DNA of 64,000 nt from Parastagonospora avenae f. sp. tritici 18332-5 (Eukaryota > Ascomycota > Dothideomycetes > Pleosporales > Phaeosphaeriaceae): NCBI GenBank assembly GCA_022559985.1, contig JAFJTR010000049.1, forward strand, positions 124,001 to 188,000. Reading direction: 5' to 3'. The notes beneath the pieces were generated by a model, which was not told the origin of the DNA, did not search any database, and saw only the letters and a list, made by a program, of their open reading frames with translations. The position numbers were made by a program, and so were the translations under genes. Each line of letters begins with the position of its first letter. Positions within the stretch are counted from its first letter, which is position 1. This document shows positions 1 to 9,708 of this stretch, piece after piece.

Positions 1-82
1 GCTCATGGTGGACAGGAGCTACCGCAATCCTGCCAGTCTGAGGGTTCGGGGGAGTCTCGGGAAAATCGTAAGCACCAGACAT
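1..82 (-). CDS. Truncated unrecognised protein, N-terminus only
   Basis: An ATG on the minus strand at 82, in the context cacaATGt, opens a frame of 27 codons that has no stop before the left edge. It begins MSGAYDFPETPPNPQTGR. The opposite-strand DNA upstream of it (83 to about 330) has no better start and reads as leader. I do not recognise the family from so few residues. The gene is transcribed away from the biosynthetic genes to its right and could be the next cluster member. That it is a gene at all is inferred only from the start context and the open frame. Confidence 0.35.
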   Translation of the reverse strand, partial: MSGAYDFPETPPNPQTGRIAVAPVHHE

Positions 83-894
83 TGTGAAGATAAATTATTG
101 AGAGGTTCGGGAGCTTCAGTGAAGTGGTAGATGTAAGTGAGGCCGTTGCTGTCTGGCGATGTTTGTTCAGTGAATTTGTATGTCCCATAATCTGTTGCTA
201 GGGCGGTGAAGACGGAGTTTCTAAACTCGTTCGGAGTTATTCGGCGGCTAGTTGCACCGTGCGGAGCATGAGTTACCAAATCTATAGCAGAAAGTGCAAA
301 GCTGCATATGGCGCGTAAAGACACGACTCGCCTATAACAACAATGCAAATGCATCGAAGACCGCAGATAGTCTGCCGACGATTTGGACCAAAGCAAGTGC
401 TGCGTTGGGCCAAGCCTTGGGTTGATTGACGGATATCACCCTGTTGACTTGACATTTGACCACAAGCAAGCTACGGTATTCTCTAGACGGCTTCGCCGAA
501 CGCTGGCAAGGGACGGTACGCACCGGGTAAGTTGGCCCTGGGTTGCTCGACGGGCATCACCCTGCTGACTAGGCGTTTGGCCACAAGCAAGCTACCGTAT
601 TTTCAAGTCGGCTTCCCCGAACGCTAGCAGGGGACGGTACGCACCGGAAAGTTTGAATAACATGCATCAGCATTGTTTGGCTGAAACTGCACAATCTTGG
701 GAACACATTACGAACGCATGTCGTGAGCTTGGTTCAAGACGATTCAAATACTTTCTATGCATATCATTTGGCATGATTCATGAAGTTATGAGTAGTATGT
801 TTTGCAATTGAATGATGGTTTTGATCATCGTGCAGTGGTCGTCAAATCGGATGTCTACAATACACACGTGCGCTATAAGCCATGCGACGGCATC
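83..894. other. Intergenic region with a tandem duplication
   Basis: No convincing gene is seen between the truncated gene at the left edge and the reductase ending at 895. The only clear structure is the direct tandem repeat at 415-647. The part from 650 to 894 is AT-richer and shows no coding frame of note; it would hold the 3' end of the reductase transcript. Confidence 0.5.
415..647. repeat. Tandem direct repeat, two diverged 112-bp copies
   Basis: Copy 1 (415-526) and copy 2 (536-647) align without gaps at a period of 121 bp. I count about 17 mismatches in 112 bases, most of them transitions. Both copies end in the same 16 bases, ggacggtacgcaccgg, and share cacaagcaagctac. The repeat lies in the upstream region of the left-edge gene. 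No protein is encoded across it. The excess of transitions is compatible with RIP, but each copy is shorter than the usual RIP target, so a larger duplicated element would be needed for that explanation. Confidence 0.85.
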
Positions 895-2007
895 TCAGAT
901 CAGTACAACCAACTTTTGAGCCGAAACACCTTTCTTGACGCGGTCCAACGCTTCTTGAATGCAATCTAGCCCCGTACCAACCACGTAGGGTCCAGGAGCA
1001 CATGTGTACTTTTCCTCGGCCAGTGCATCAGGCATGAAATGCTCGTATATGACACTTCCTACTTCGTTCGCCATCAGATCGTCTCCCCAGATAAATTTGT
1101 AGTCAACACCCTTAACTTTGCAATTCAGGAAGGTGGAAACCTTAAACCAAAGAAAGCCGGCGACAAACGATACCATGTTCAGGCCCGTGGGTGGAACCTG
1201 TGCGGGCATAGGAAGAGAAGCTTGTGCGATGAACTTTACTCCGGGTGAAGCGGCTACAATCTTGATACAAGCTTCCATCGATCCATCGCCAATAGCTATA
1301 GCGCCGGCTGATGATTTCCCTTTGAGTAATTCGATTATTTCGGGGACAGCTGTTGTACTGTGGTAGTCGAAAACGTGGCTGGCGCCCAGGCTTCTTACGA
1401 AATCGAAGTTCTTCGGTGACGCGGTGGTGATGACTTCGTATCCCGAAGCTGCGACAAGCTGGATAGCATTGCACCCAACACTGGTCGATCCGCCCCACAC
1501 CAGTACAACCTTGCCATTCTTCTGGGGCTTGAGCGATGGCAAGTCCAAGGCCAAGTAGTCTTTCATGTACAATGCACATGCAGCGGTCGAGAGAGCGAGC
1601 GGGAGCACACATGCACGTTCGTAACTCAGGCTAGGCGGTATAGGTGATACAAGGTTCTCGCGTAACACAACAAATTCCTGAAATGCACCCTCGCAGGAGC
1701 GATTACTTCGTTTGTCGATGCTTACGGCGTCACCGAGCACGCGGTCGCCGATTTGGAAGCGTGAGACGTTAGATCCGATTTCGACCACTTCGCCTGCTAC
1801 GTCGTGACCGAGGACAAACGGGTATTTTATCCAAGGCATCATATTATCGCCCATGGCTTGCTTCATGGCCTCGACAATGTTGATCGCGATAGCTGCCGAT
1901 TTTACAACTATTTCATTTGGCCCTGGTGGTGTGTAGGGTGCCTCGTGGATAGCCAATGGAACGACTTGTGTGCCTGTAAGCCAGGCGGCCCTGTTGGCAG
2001 GCGCCAT
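895..2007 (-). CDS. CipB-like MDR oxidoreductase (enoyl reductase type)
   Basis: Intron-less gene for 370 residues, the usual length for the zinc-type alcohol dehydrogenase-like MDR family; by recall it resembles the fungal CipB branch best. Visible landmarks are PYTPPGPNEIVVK near the N-terminus, the YPFVLGHDVAGEVVEIG turn, and the nucleotide-binding VLVWGGSTSVGCNAIQL loop, where a GxGxxG variant binds NADPH. The structural-zinc cysteine cluster of true alcohol dehydrogenases is absent, as expected for this branch. Where I recall family members having INPVDY, this protein has INIVEA. The likely role is reduction of an enone or aldehyde in a small-molecule pathway, in the cytosol. The start at 2007 is the first ATG and matches the family N-terminus. 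It is the leftmost complete gene of the putative cluster; the exact substrate cannot be read. Confidence 0.88.
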   Translation of the reverse strand: MAPANRAAWLTGTQVVPLAIHEAPYTPPGPNEIVVKSAAIAINIVEAMKQAMGDNMMPWIKYPFVLGHDVAGEVVEIGSNVSRFQIGDRVLGDAVSIDKRSNRSCEGAFQEFVVLRENLVSPIPPSLSYERACVLPLALSTAACALYMKDYLALDLPSLKPQKNGKVVLVWGGSTSVGCNAIQLVAASGYEVITTASPKNFDFVRSLGASHVFDYHSTTAVPEIIELLKGKSSAGAIAIGDGSMEACIKIVAASPGVKFIAQASLPMPAQVPPTGLNMVSFVAGFLWFKVSTFLNCKVKGVDYKFIWGDDLMANEVGSVIYEHFMPDALAEEKYTCAPGPYVVGTGLDCIQEALDRVKKGVSAQKLVVLI

Positions 2008-2527
2008 TCCGAGGGTTTGAGACTTTGGGGAGCACGTAGATCGATATTGTGCTGGTGAGAGATTCTGGGATTGAAGGAGGGTGTCTGACTCAAGAACACA
2101 GAAACGCAGTTAAGACGACAAGTTTGCTGACGTTGAAAAGTATGTTGGTGTAGTCAGTATCGAGAGGTACCTCTGTCGAACAACATGATCGGAAATGGGT
2201 TCTTGCCGTAAGCTAGGGCGTAGGCGAGGCTAGTAGACGTCGAGGGATGGAGTGGAGCAGGAAGTACGCAACATTTGTTTTCTGATTGAGATGTGCAAGA
2301 CGGTCCGAAAGCAGCGTTGGTCGTGATCGGCGCGAAACCCGCCGATCCAGCCTACATGAACAGGGATAGCCGTCGGTTCGGAGTAATCGGACGACTTGGC
2401 GGAATCTAGAGATGCGCCGGACAAGGATTCCCAGCGGGTACGTTCATTGACTTTCACACTAGCTCACACGCTCTGATTCGTACCGAGGACTCGCACGCTC
2501 ATTCTCTACTGGATCACACCAATGAGA
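2008..2527. other. Intergenic region between two minus-strand reductases
   Basis: About 520 bp that should contain the promoter of the CipB-like gene and the terminator of the SDR gene. Only short spurious frames occur. I see no strong TATA box or repeat. Confidence 0.5.
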
Positions 2528-3610
2528 TCAATTTTGAATGTATTCGTTGTACATATTGATTGTCTCAATGACAGTGCTCCTTAACGGAGAGAATTGTTTC
2601 CCAATCAGGGTCTTGGCCCTTGCCGCGTCTACTTTGTACACACCGCCCTTAGGGTATCCAGCGATACTCCAGGTGTCTTGTGCTGGTAGCTTGTCGCGAA
2701 GTTCTGGAAATTCTTCCCAGATGATCTCCAATATGTCTTTGATGCAGAATTGCTCTGATGACGTAAGAAAGATACGTTCATCAGCAAATTGTTCATCTTC
2801 TATAGCCATTACATGTGCGATGGCAGCATCCCTCACGTCGATCCATGTGTAAAGTGGGGTACGGAAAACTTTACCATCAAGAAGGCTGCCAAAGATCCCG
2901 TTGGAAGCATTAAGCGTGTCAAGTGGATAACCGGGATACTTGACCATCCGCCCAAATATGCCGGGAGGAGTGAGGGTTGTCAGCGTGAAGTTCGGTTTCT
3001 CTTTATCCATGAATGCCCAAGCGGCACGCTCAGCAAAAGTTTTGCTGCCACGATATCCGGGAACCCAGGTGGAGTTGTCAAGGGCTTCTTCAAGTGTAAT
3101 CGGATTCCAATCCGAAGCTGTGTATGTGTGCTCCGGCCAATCTCCCTGCGATGCATCGATCAAAGCAGCTATGGATGAAACATAAACCACACGCTTGACA
3201 GAAGGGGCCAAACGAGCTATGGAGGACAGCAAGCCAGTCGTTCCAAGGATAGCAGGGTCCAATAGTTCTTTCTGCACGTCTTTGCAACTTCGAACGTTAG
3301 GACTTGCTGTGTGAATCACTGCATCGAAGACAACATTGCTTTCGAAGACAGAGTCGAATGAACCGTGTTGTGCGATATCTGGAACAATGGCAAAGTCCAA
3401 TTGGTACTTTGGCAGCGTTGGATGCAGGGCTTTGATGCGGCTCGCTCTATCTTGGCTGCGAACAGTCGTAACTACAGAGTGGCTAGAATGGGAGCTATAA
3501 GCAAGGTTTCTTGAGACAGGACGGAGCAGAGTGCTTTACCAACGTTCGAGGAGACTGTTAAGGATATGGGCGGCCAGGAAACCGTTTCCACCAGTCAGCA
3601 GAACATGCAT
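2528..3610 (-). CDS. Extended SDR: NAD(P)-dependent ketone/aldehyde reductase
   Basis: Two exons, 3610-3540 and 3482-2528, around a 57-bp GT-AG intron; splicing gives 341 residues. The N-terminus MHVLLTGGNGFLAAHIL is the extended-SDR nucleotide-binding motif (TGGxGFxAxH), and the catalytic Tyr-x-x-x-Lys is seen as YRGSK. The YVSSIAALID segment corresponds to the catalytic Ser/Thr region. The sequence is of the dihydroflavonol-4-reductase / cinnamoyl-CoA reductase / fungal ketoreductase type, so it most likely reduces a carbonyl group of a pathway intermediate. Without the first exon the protein would lack its cofactor motif, which supports the intron. It shares a 542-bp upstream region with the divergent 2OG oxygenase gene, suggesting co-regulation. 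Confidence 0.88.
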
Positions 3611-4152
3611 GATGCAATCGCAGGTACCGCCGTGAAAGTTTTGGGTGGATACAGCACAAAACGCAGAGATGAAGACATACAACTGCTCTTTTCCAGTGCT
3701 ATGTTTCCCTTATCATGTCAAGATCAAGGCGTCTGATGAACTCAACATCACCATTCGCGTTTCCATACCGATTGAATAACTGATACTCCGAGGGAGTAAT
3801 AGAGCTCCCGCAACTCCTCGAAACGGTTTCGGTTTGATCAATAAGTCTTGGAAGCTACGCCGTTCATACTGAAACGTTTCTTGGTCACGGAGGGCCGCGG
3901 AACACACATGCGGACGGGACATTTCTCTCTTAGTGTTCCATCACTATACCGGTACATAGACGGAGTTTCAGTTTGTGAGTCACCAATTGTTTGTATCTTG
4001 GCCCTACCCATTAATAACATAAAAGCCCTCAAGCTTGTGCGTGGTAGGTAGTCCCTGCTAAATATAATAAGCATACGACTTAGCTGTTCCCTGTCTCCAT
4101 CGCGTGTATTGCGTTATTGCTCGTTCCCTCTCTCGCATCTATAAATTTAAAC
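3611..4152. promoter_or_regulatory. Divergent promoter between SDR and 2OG oxygenase
   Basis: This 542-bp stretch separates two start codons pointing in opposite directions. It contains CTCCGAGGGAG (3787-3797), a GC-rich block with CCGCGG near 3894, and AT-rich sequence (ctaaatataataag) about 85-100 bp upstream of the oxygenase start. Binding by a Zn2Cys6 regulator is possible but unproven. Confidence 0.5.
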
Positions 4153-5268
4153 ATGGCCTCTCCAGTTTTCATTCCCACTGTTGACCTTGCGCCCTACTTG
4201 GCAGCGAATGCCACCCCAGAATCCCAAGAACAAGTCGTCGCAGCAGTATCCGAGGCCGCCAGAACCTATGGCTTCTTCAGTATCACTGGTCACGGGATTC
4301 CCCTCGAAGATCAAAACACCACATTAGAATGTGCCAAGCGGTTCTTCGATCTTTCCCACGAGGAAAAGATGTCAGTCTTCATTGAGAACGCCATGGGAAC
4401 TTCGAATCGCGGCTATGAATTGTACAGAGGTCAGACTTCGGAGCCAGGTACTTTGCCTGACATGAAAGAAGTGAGAGCTAATTTGCCAAAATTTTTGGAT
4501 CCCCGAGCTAAAATTCAAAGGGCTTTGTTGTTGGTGCGGAAATTCCATCGAACGACCCTGATGCCGGTACATTCTTGACTGGTCCTAACCAGTGGCCAAA
4601 GTCCCTGACAGCAGAGAAATTCTCGATGCCTGTTTTGGAATATCGCGACAAAATGGTAACACTTGCTCAAAAGGTTCTCAGAATCTTGGCCCTAGGTCTT
4701 CCCAAAGAGTGGCATTGTCCACCAGATGTTTTTGACGACTTTTGCATCAAACCATCAGGAAACTTGAGATTGCTACACTATCCACCTCAAGTCTCAACTG
4801 ACCCTCGGCAGCTCGGAGGTAAGTTCATGATACGTTTTTGCCAGGTGCTGCGATCCGGCTAATAATAAACCAGCTGGCGCACATACAGACTTCGGCGGTA
4901 TAACCTTCCTACTTCAACAACCCGGATCGAAGGGCCTTGAAGTCTTTTACCCCCCTACAGAAAGCTGGGTGCCTGTTCCAGTAACACCAAACTCGTACGT
5001 TGTCAACATCGGCGATCTTGTCCATAAGTGGACTGCGGGTTATTATCGTAGTGCTGTTCACCGCGTTATCAACTTTGGCGACAAGCACCGTTATTCTGCT
5101 CCATTCTTCTTGAACGGTAACATGAAACTGATGATACAACCTCTGAACGGATCTGGGCCAGAGTTTGGTGTTCGAGATCATTTCATGTGGAGGCTGAAGA
5201 CGTCTCTTGGTCAGGAGAAGAGCAAATTTCTTGAGAAGGATGCCACAAAGTTCGCAATTGCAGCATAG
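4153..5268 (+). CDS. 2-oxoglutarate/Fe(II)-dependent dioxygenase
   Basis: Three exons, 4153-4470, 4521-4818 and 4874-5268, with introns of 50 and 55 bp, give 336 residues, typical of the isopenicillin N synthase / ACC oxidase-like family. The N-terminal DIOX_N region is MASPVFIPTVDLAPYL. The double-stranded beta-helix core has the iron ligands His209 and Asp211 (GAHTDFGG) and His268 (SAVHRVINFG), with the 2-oxoglutarate-binding Arg-x-Ser at residues 278-280 (HRYSAPFF). All key residues are intact. The reaction is oxidation of an organic substrate coupled to decarboxylation of 2-oxoglutarate, in the cytosol. An in-frame upstream ATG at 4117 would add 12 residues; I chose 4153 because of its aaacATGG context and because the family motif begins right after it. 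Likely a tailoring enzyme of the cluster. Confidence 0.9.
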
Positions 5269-5877
5269 AGCCTGTGGGTTCGGGTATCGGTTTATATATA
5301 GCAAGAGCGTACTTTTCAATTCGAAGCAACGCTTGTTATTCTCATATTTGATTGCGAATGTTCCCTGCACCTTGTTTTGAGCCATCATTATGAGCATAAA
5401 GTAGCACTCCAATGAAGTACAGGGTAGATGCATTATAGCGACGCTGAAGCATGTTCCAGTTCTAGAGATCATGAAACCATTGTTAACCTAAGCGGTTATC
5501 AAGTCGAACTCTCTCTGAGTACACCAGATGGCTCTGACAGTCCGTAGAGCCACGTAAAATATATAGAGGCTCCGGTACTTATAGTCAATCCTGGCTGGTC
5601 AATAAGGCAATTTGCGGGGAATTCATCAGTAAAAGTTTGTATCTCAAGAGATCGCTTGTGGAGCTCTTTTATCTTCATAGATGATCACCGCCTAAGCATG
5701 GGGATGTTCTAGTACTTCCCAACTTTTTTTGAGCTCTGTCTTTATGAGCTCGGGAATGTCCTGAAATGCGTTTATATTAAAGACTATCTATAGTGATGTG
5801 TGCGGGGCGCAGGGCTAGATGTAATGAGAACAAGAAACAACAACAATCATGTCTGTCCTCATCTTGGGAAGAAACCA
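5269..5877. other. Convergent 3' intergenic region
   Basis: About 610 bp between the stop codons of the oxygenase (plus) and the fusion gene (minus). It is AT-rich, with TATATA stretches near 5293 and 5559, and has no coding frame that looks real. It should hold both polyadenylation regions. Confidence 0.5.
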
Positions 5878-8800
5878 TCACTCTGTCTTTGGCTTGGGTC
5901 TTACATCGTTCCATCCCATCCAGTAACTTACAACGAAACCTAAAATTGAAATGCCGGTACCGAACCAGAATGTGGTTGCTATGCTCTTACTGTACGCCTG
6001 TAACAAAGCAGGGAGTTCATCCGAGTTCACAAGAGCCCTCATCTGTGTTACTCCAGCTTGGATAATCTTACCCGCATCCACAGTAGGGACCAGGCGCTCC
6101 AGGTTATCCTTCAACTCGTTTGTGAAGATAGTCTGGCCACAGACTGTCATCAGGGCGCCACCGATTTGTTGAGAGAAGACAAAAGTTGCCAGGGCCAAAG
6201 GAACTTCAGCAGGCAAAAGGGAACTTTGTAATGCTATCATTGGCTGGGAGATGTCAGTGTTGAGCAAGTCAGTATAGCAATGGTGGAGCACATACCATGG
6301 GCAGTGCGAGGCCTCTACCAGTTCCGGATATCACTTGGTACCCTACGAGTTTCGCTATGCTAGTCGAAGGCGATACCGTAGTAAATAAGCCAGATCCGAT
6401 CGAGTTCAACATCCCGCCCACAAGGATGAAAGGTAGGTAGTAACCGAACCTTTGCACTTCGTAATTGTCAGCAGTTTATTTCCAGGTCTGAAGAGCGGCC
6501 TTACCAAGTCTTCCGCTCAGAAGGGTGAATACAGTTTGCGTCAAAATTGTTGGCAGGAAGTTGTAGCCACTCTGGAACGGTGTATTGGCTTTTACGCCTT
6601 GGAAGTAAAGGGGGAGGTAGTATGATGTTACAAATGCCATACCAGAGATGATGAAAATAGTCGCGCAACTTGACCATACGACCTGTCTGCCTAACATCTG
6701 GAACGGTATCAGTGCAGAAACGCCCTTGCGGTAGTTCCAGAAACACCAAATTGTAAGCATAGCGCCAGTTCCACAGAACAGGCCAATGACTTCTGGGCTG
6801 TTCCAGGCAAAGCGATTGCCGCCAAAGTCGAGCACGAGGAAAAGCATGATTGCAGCGGGGCCAAACAGCCCGAACCCGATCAGATCGAATTCTTGCATAG
6901 GGTGCTTCAGTACAACCTTCCAGTGGGGCTTGGCAATGTGATCGGGGATGTTCAGGAACAGGAGGGCCGCGAAAACGATAACACCAGCGGGCAGGTTGAT
7001 GTAAAAGCCTAGAAGTTTATTAGTAAGGTAAAAGATACGAAGATTAGGATGCATACACCAGCGCCAAGAGACGAAGTCCGTGATGGCTCCTCCAATGAGT
7101 GGTCCGCAAGCAGCACCAAGATTACCGACTGTCTGTGTGTTAGTGCAAGCGCTTACGAATCAGCTTAGGGATTATTTACAAGCCATAAAGAACCCAAGCA
7201 TGCCCGGTCGTCGTTGCGGAGGAATACAAGCATGGATCATGGTGAATCCTCCGTTCATCAGCCCGGCTCCTCCAAGTCCAGCGATGAATCGACCGAGAAT
7301 CAACATAACCGATGATTGTGCTGCACCACAAATGGCAGAACCAACGTTGAAAATCGCGTAGAAACTGAGGAAGGTAACTTTCGAGTTAAAACGGGCGTAC
7401 ATTTTTCCAGTAAGAGGCTGGAACGAAGCACTTGTGTATGGGTCAGTAGAATCATCGATATTAAGAAAGATCGAACATACGCGCATAACTGGTAGGCAGC
7501 TCCATACCAACCGACATCAAGGAGAGACTTGAACTCATCTGTTATGTAGGGAATGGCCTGAGCACAGAGTCAGCAAGGTTTCTACTTATAATAATTGGAA
7601 GGTGGCTCTACTGTAGATAGAATCGATAGGTCCAACATCATCAGGAAATAAACGACCGTCATTGAGAGCAGAAAGGCCCACCTATTTTGGAGGGAAAATG
7701 TCAGCTTGATCCAAGGAAACGTCTTTGGGCTATACCTACAAAGGGAAGCCATCAAGATAATTAGTCACTGAAGCGTCGGTAACAAGCGGTTTGTCAAGCT
7801 CTGAGTCTGTTTTGCTGGCGACAGAGGAAGGTATCTCCTTCATTGCCGTCCCAAACTGGCGCACTGAGTCATCCACCATGTTGTCAATGTCGTAGTCCCA
7901 GATCTTGTGTGATCGATCATGTATTTCGTGGGCGATTTTCTCATGATTGGAGAGGGATTCGGGATTTTGGAATTCGTAAATCTCACCGATAACTCGACTA
8001 GTGTTCATAATCCACTGGGAGCGATCATAGCGCACGTTGTTGTAGACTTGGAGTGCGACGCGAACAGCTGTTGAAAGGCGGCTCTTGGGATGCTTAGAAA
8101 CTTGTTGCAAAAGTGCGACAAGAGCGAGGCAGTCCTCAATGCCGGATCCTGCACCAGCACCGTGGTGAGGCGACGAAGCATGCGCCGCGTCACCAGCAAG
8201 GCAAAGACGGCCGTTGATGTAAGAGGGTACGGGTTGCTTGTAAGTGTCAAACACTGCCCACTTGTCAAGATTCTCTGGTAGCAAATCAATGAGGTCTCGG
8301 ACGATGGGACTGAATGTCGAGAACGCTCTTGCCGCTTCCTCCTTGATAGCTGGAACAACAAACTTTTGGTCTGGCGCTACCCATTCCTCAGGGTCCGTGA
8401 CGAAAGCAACCACGTTCAAGATTGTGTTGTTCGCCACCGGAAACGTCAAGGCATGGGCACCAGGACCACAGTGCATAACACGGTTGGATGTCTTAAAGAC
8501 TCCGAGAGCGGCTCGCGCTTGGTCCATCGGTACAAGACTCCGAATGGCGTATTTGTGGCTGTAGGAAGGGTTGCATGCAGGGTGGTCGTCTCCAAGCACC
8601 AACTCTCTCATTTTTGAATGGATACCGTCACAACCAATCACTGTCGTTCGTCAGCACTGACTCTCCACATGCATTTGGGTCGCTTACCTATATCAGCCCT
8701 GGCAGTAGAACCATCACGAAACGATAGGTGTACCCCCTCGTTTCCTTCATTGTCGGTTGCAGAGACAAGATCCTTATCAAGCTGGACATGTTCCGATGGT

Positions 8801-9225
8801 ATAAGCTTTATCATCTCGGTCATGAAGTCGGGTCTTCGACATCCTTCAAATCCACGCTCACCGAGATACAATTTGAGGATCGTATCTTCGTGCCCTGGAT
8901 TTTCTTCACTGTGATTATAGCCGTCCACGTAGTAGAAGTAGTCCTCGTCGTTTTGCGCGGCAACCTTCCGGAACGCGGCATGAAGGGCCGGATTCAGCGC
9001 CATCATGGCCCGTTCAGCATTAGGAGTGAAGCCAATTCCGGCCCCGATCTCACGGAAGGTTTGCGCTCGCTCATATATCGTGAATTTGATGTTGCGCTGA
9101 AGAAGACCGATGGCCAGAGCTAACCCCGTGATTCCACCGCCAATGATGGCGACCTCGAATTGGCTTTCGTCGGAGATCTCGACGATCTCAACCTCGGTGT
9201 TTGACTCGATCATTTTGTCGACCAT
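5878..9225 (-). CDS. FAD-dependent monooxygenase fused to MFS transporter
   Basis: Nine exons join into one 979-residue frame: 9225-8688, 8640-7740, 7681-7612, 7557-7481, 7430-7180, 7128-7057, 7008-6505, 6456-6296, 6243-5878. Every intron is 47-58 bp, GT-AG, and several have a CTGAC or CTAAC branch site. Residues 1-445 are a complete group A FAD monooxygenase (salicylate hydroxylase-like): IIGGGITGLALAIG binds FAD, CDGIHSKMREL is the DG motif, and CLAGDAAHASSPHHGAG the GD motif. After a linker of about 25 residues (446-470), the MFS N-terminal signature YLDGFPL is encoded at the end of exon 2, and exon 3 continues with the first membrane helix. The rest is a DHA2/14-TM-type drug transporter with GPLIGGAITDFVSWRW and FYINLPAGV. 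The ATG at 9225 is preferred to an upstream TTG. If the third intron junction (7739-7682) is retained, an in-frame TAG at the donor ends the protein as monooxygenase alone. The likely job is hydroxylation or Baeyer-Villiger-type oxidation coupled to export of a metabolite. Confidence 0.82.
7682..7739 (-). other. Fusion-joining intron containing an in-frame stop
   Basis: The 58-bp intron starts GTAGGT and ends CAAAATAG, with CTGAC 19 bases before the acceptor junction. Unspliced, the monooxygenase frame meets TAG immediately (codons CCT TTG TAG). Spliced, TT from exon 2 joins G from exon 3 and the frame continues as Leu-Trp-Ala-Phe into the first transporter helix. Splicing or retention would therefore decide between fusion and monooxygenase alone. 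Confidence 0.7.
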
Positions 9226-9708
9226 TTTGCGACTCTTCCCAGTATAGCGAGATGATTGCGTGGTTTTTTGCTGAAAAGTTCCACGGATGGCAAGTGATGA
9301 TGGGTGGGTGGAAGGGTACTGCCTCTCCTGCACGTCCGCGGAAGGCAAGCATGTGCCACAGCGCTATACCACGATCAGATACTCCGGGGTCCATGCTCTG
9401 CATATCTTCGGGTCAATTATGAAATATACCATGTACTGATTGAGTAGGGCCAAATTTCACATCAAGATGTGCGATAGCCGGAACGACAGGAGTGGAGCCA
9501 GCCGGACCTCGGAGTATCTTCCAGGCCGGGATCATCCAATCATCACGACAATAGGGCCGATACATCCTCCACTGGCCTGAACACAACACTCGAATGGATG
9601 AATACACCGAAGACGAGATTGAATTAGAATCGGTGGGTATCTACAATCTGAGACACCACAAGCTAATCATCAACTTCGTTCCTACTTCACATAAGCTACA
9701 ACACCGCG
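9226..9708. promoter_or_regulatory. Divergent promoter between fusion gene and acyltransferase
   Basis: These 483 bp lie between the starts of the monooxygenase-transporter fusion and the acyltransferase. An 8-bp palindrome, TCCGCGGA, occurs near 9335; a close relative (gccgcgga) occurs in the other divergent promoter of the cluster near 3894. No coding frame here looks real. Confidence 0.45.

Noticed and set aside
7682..7740. Separate monooxygenase and transporter genes as the main model
   Set aside because: The transporter N-terminal signature is on the monooxygenase exon, there is no room for a promoter or a start codon, and the intron at the junction has all signals. It is kept as the alternative to test.
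3894..9340. A shared CCGCGGA motif in the two divergent cluster promoters as a regulator site
   Set aside because: CCGCGG also occurs elsewhere in the window (for example near 24,815 and 26,116), so two matches have no weight without a motif search.
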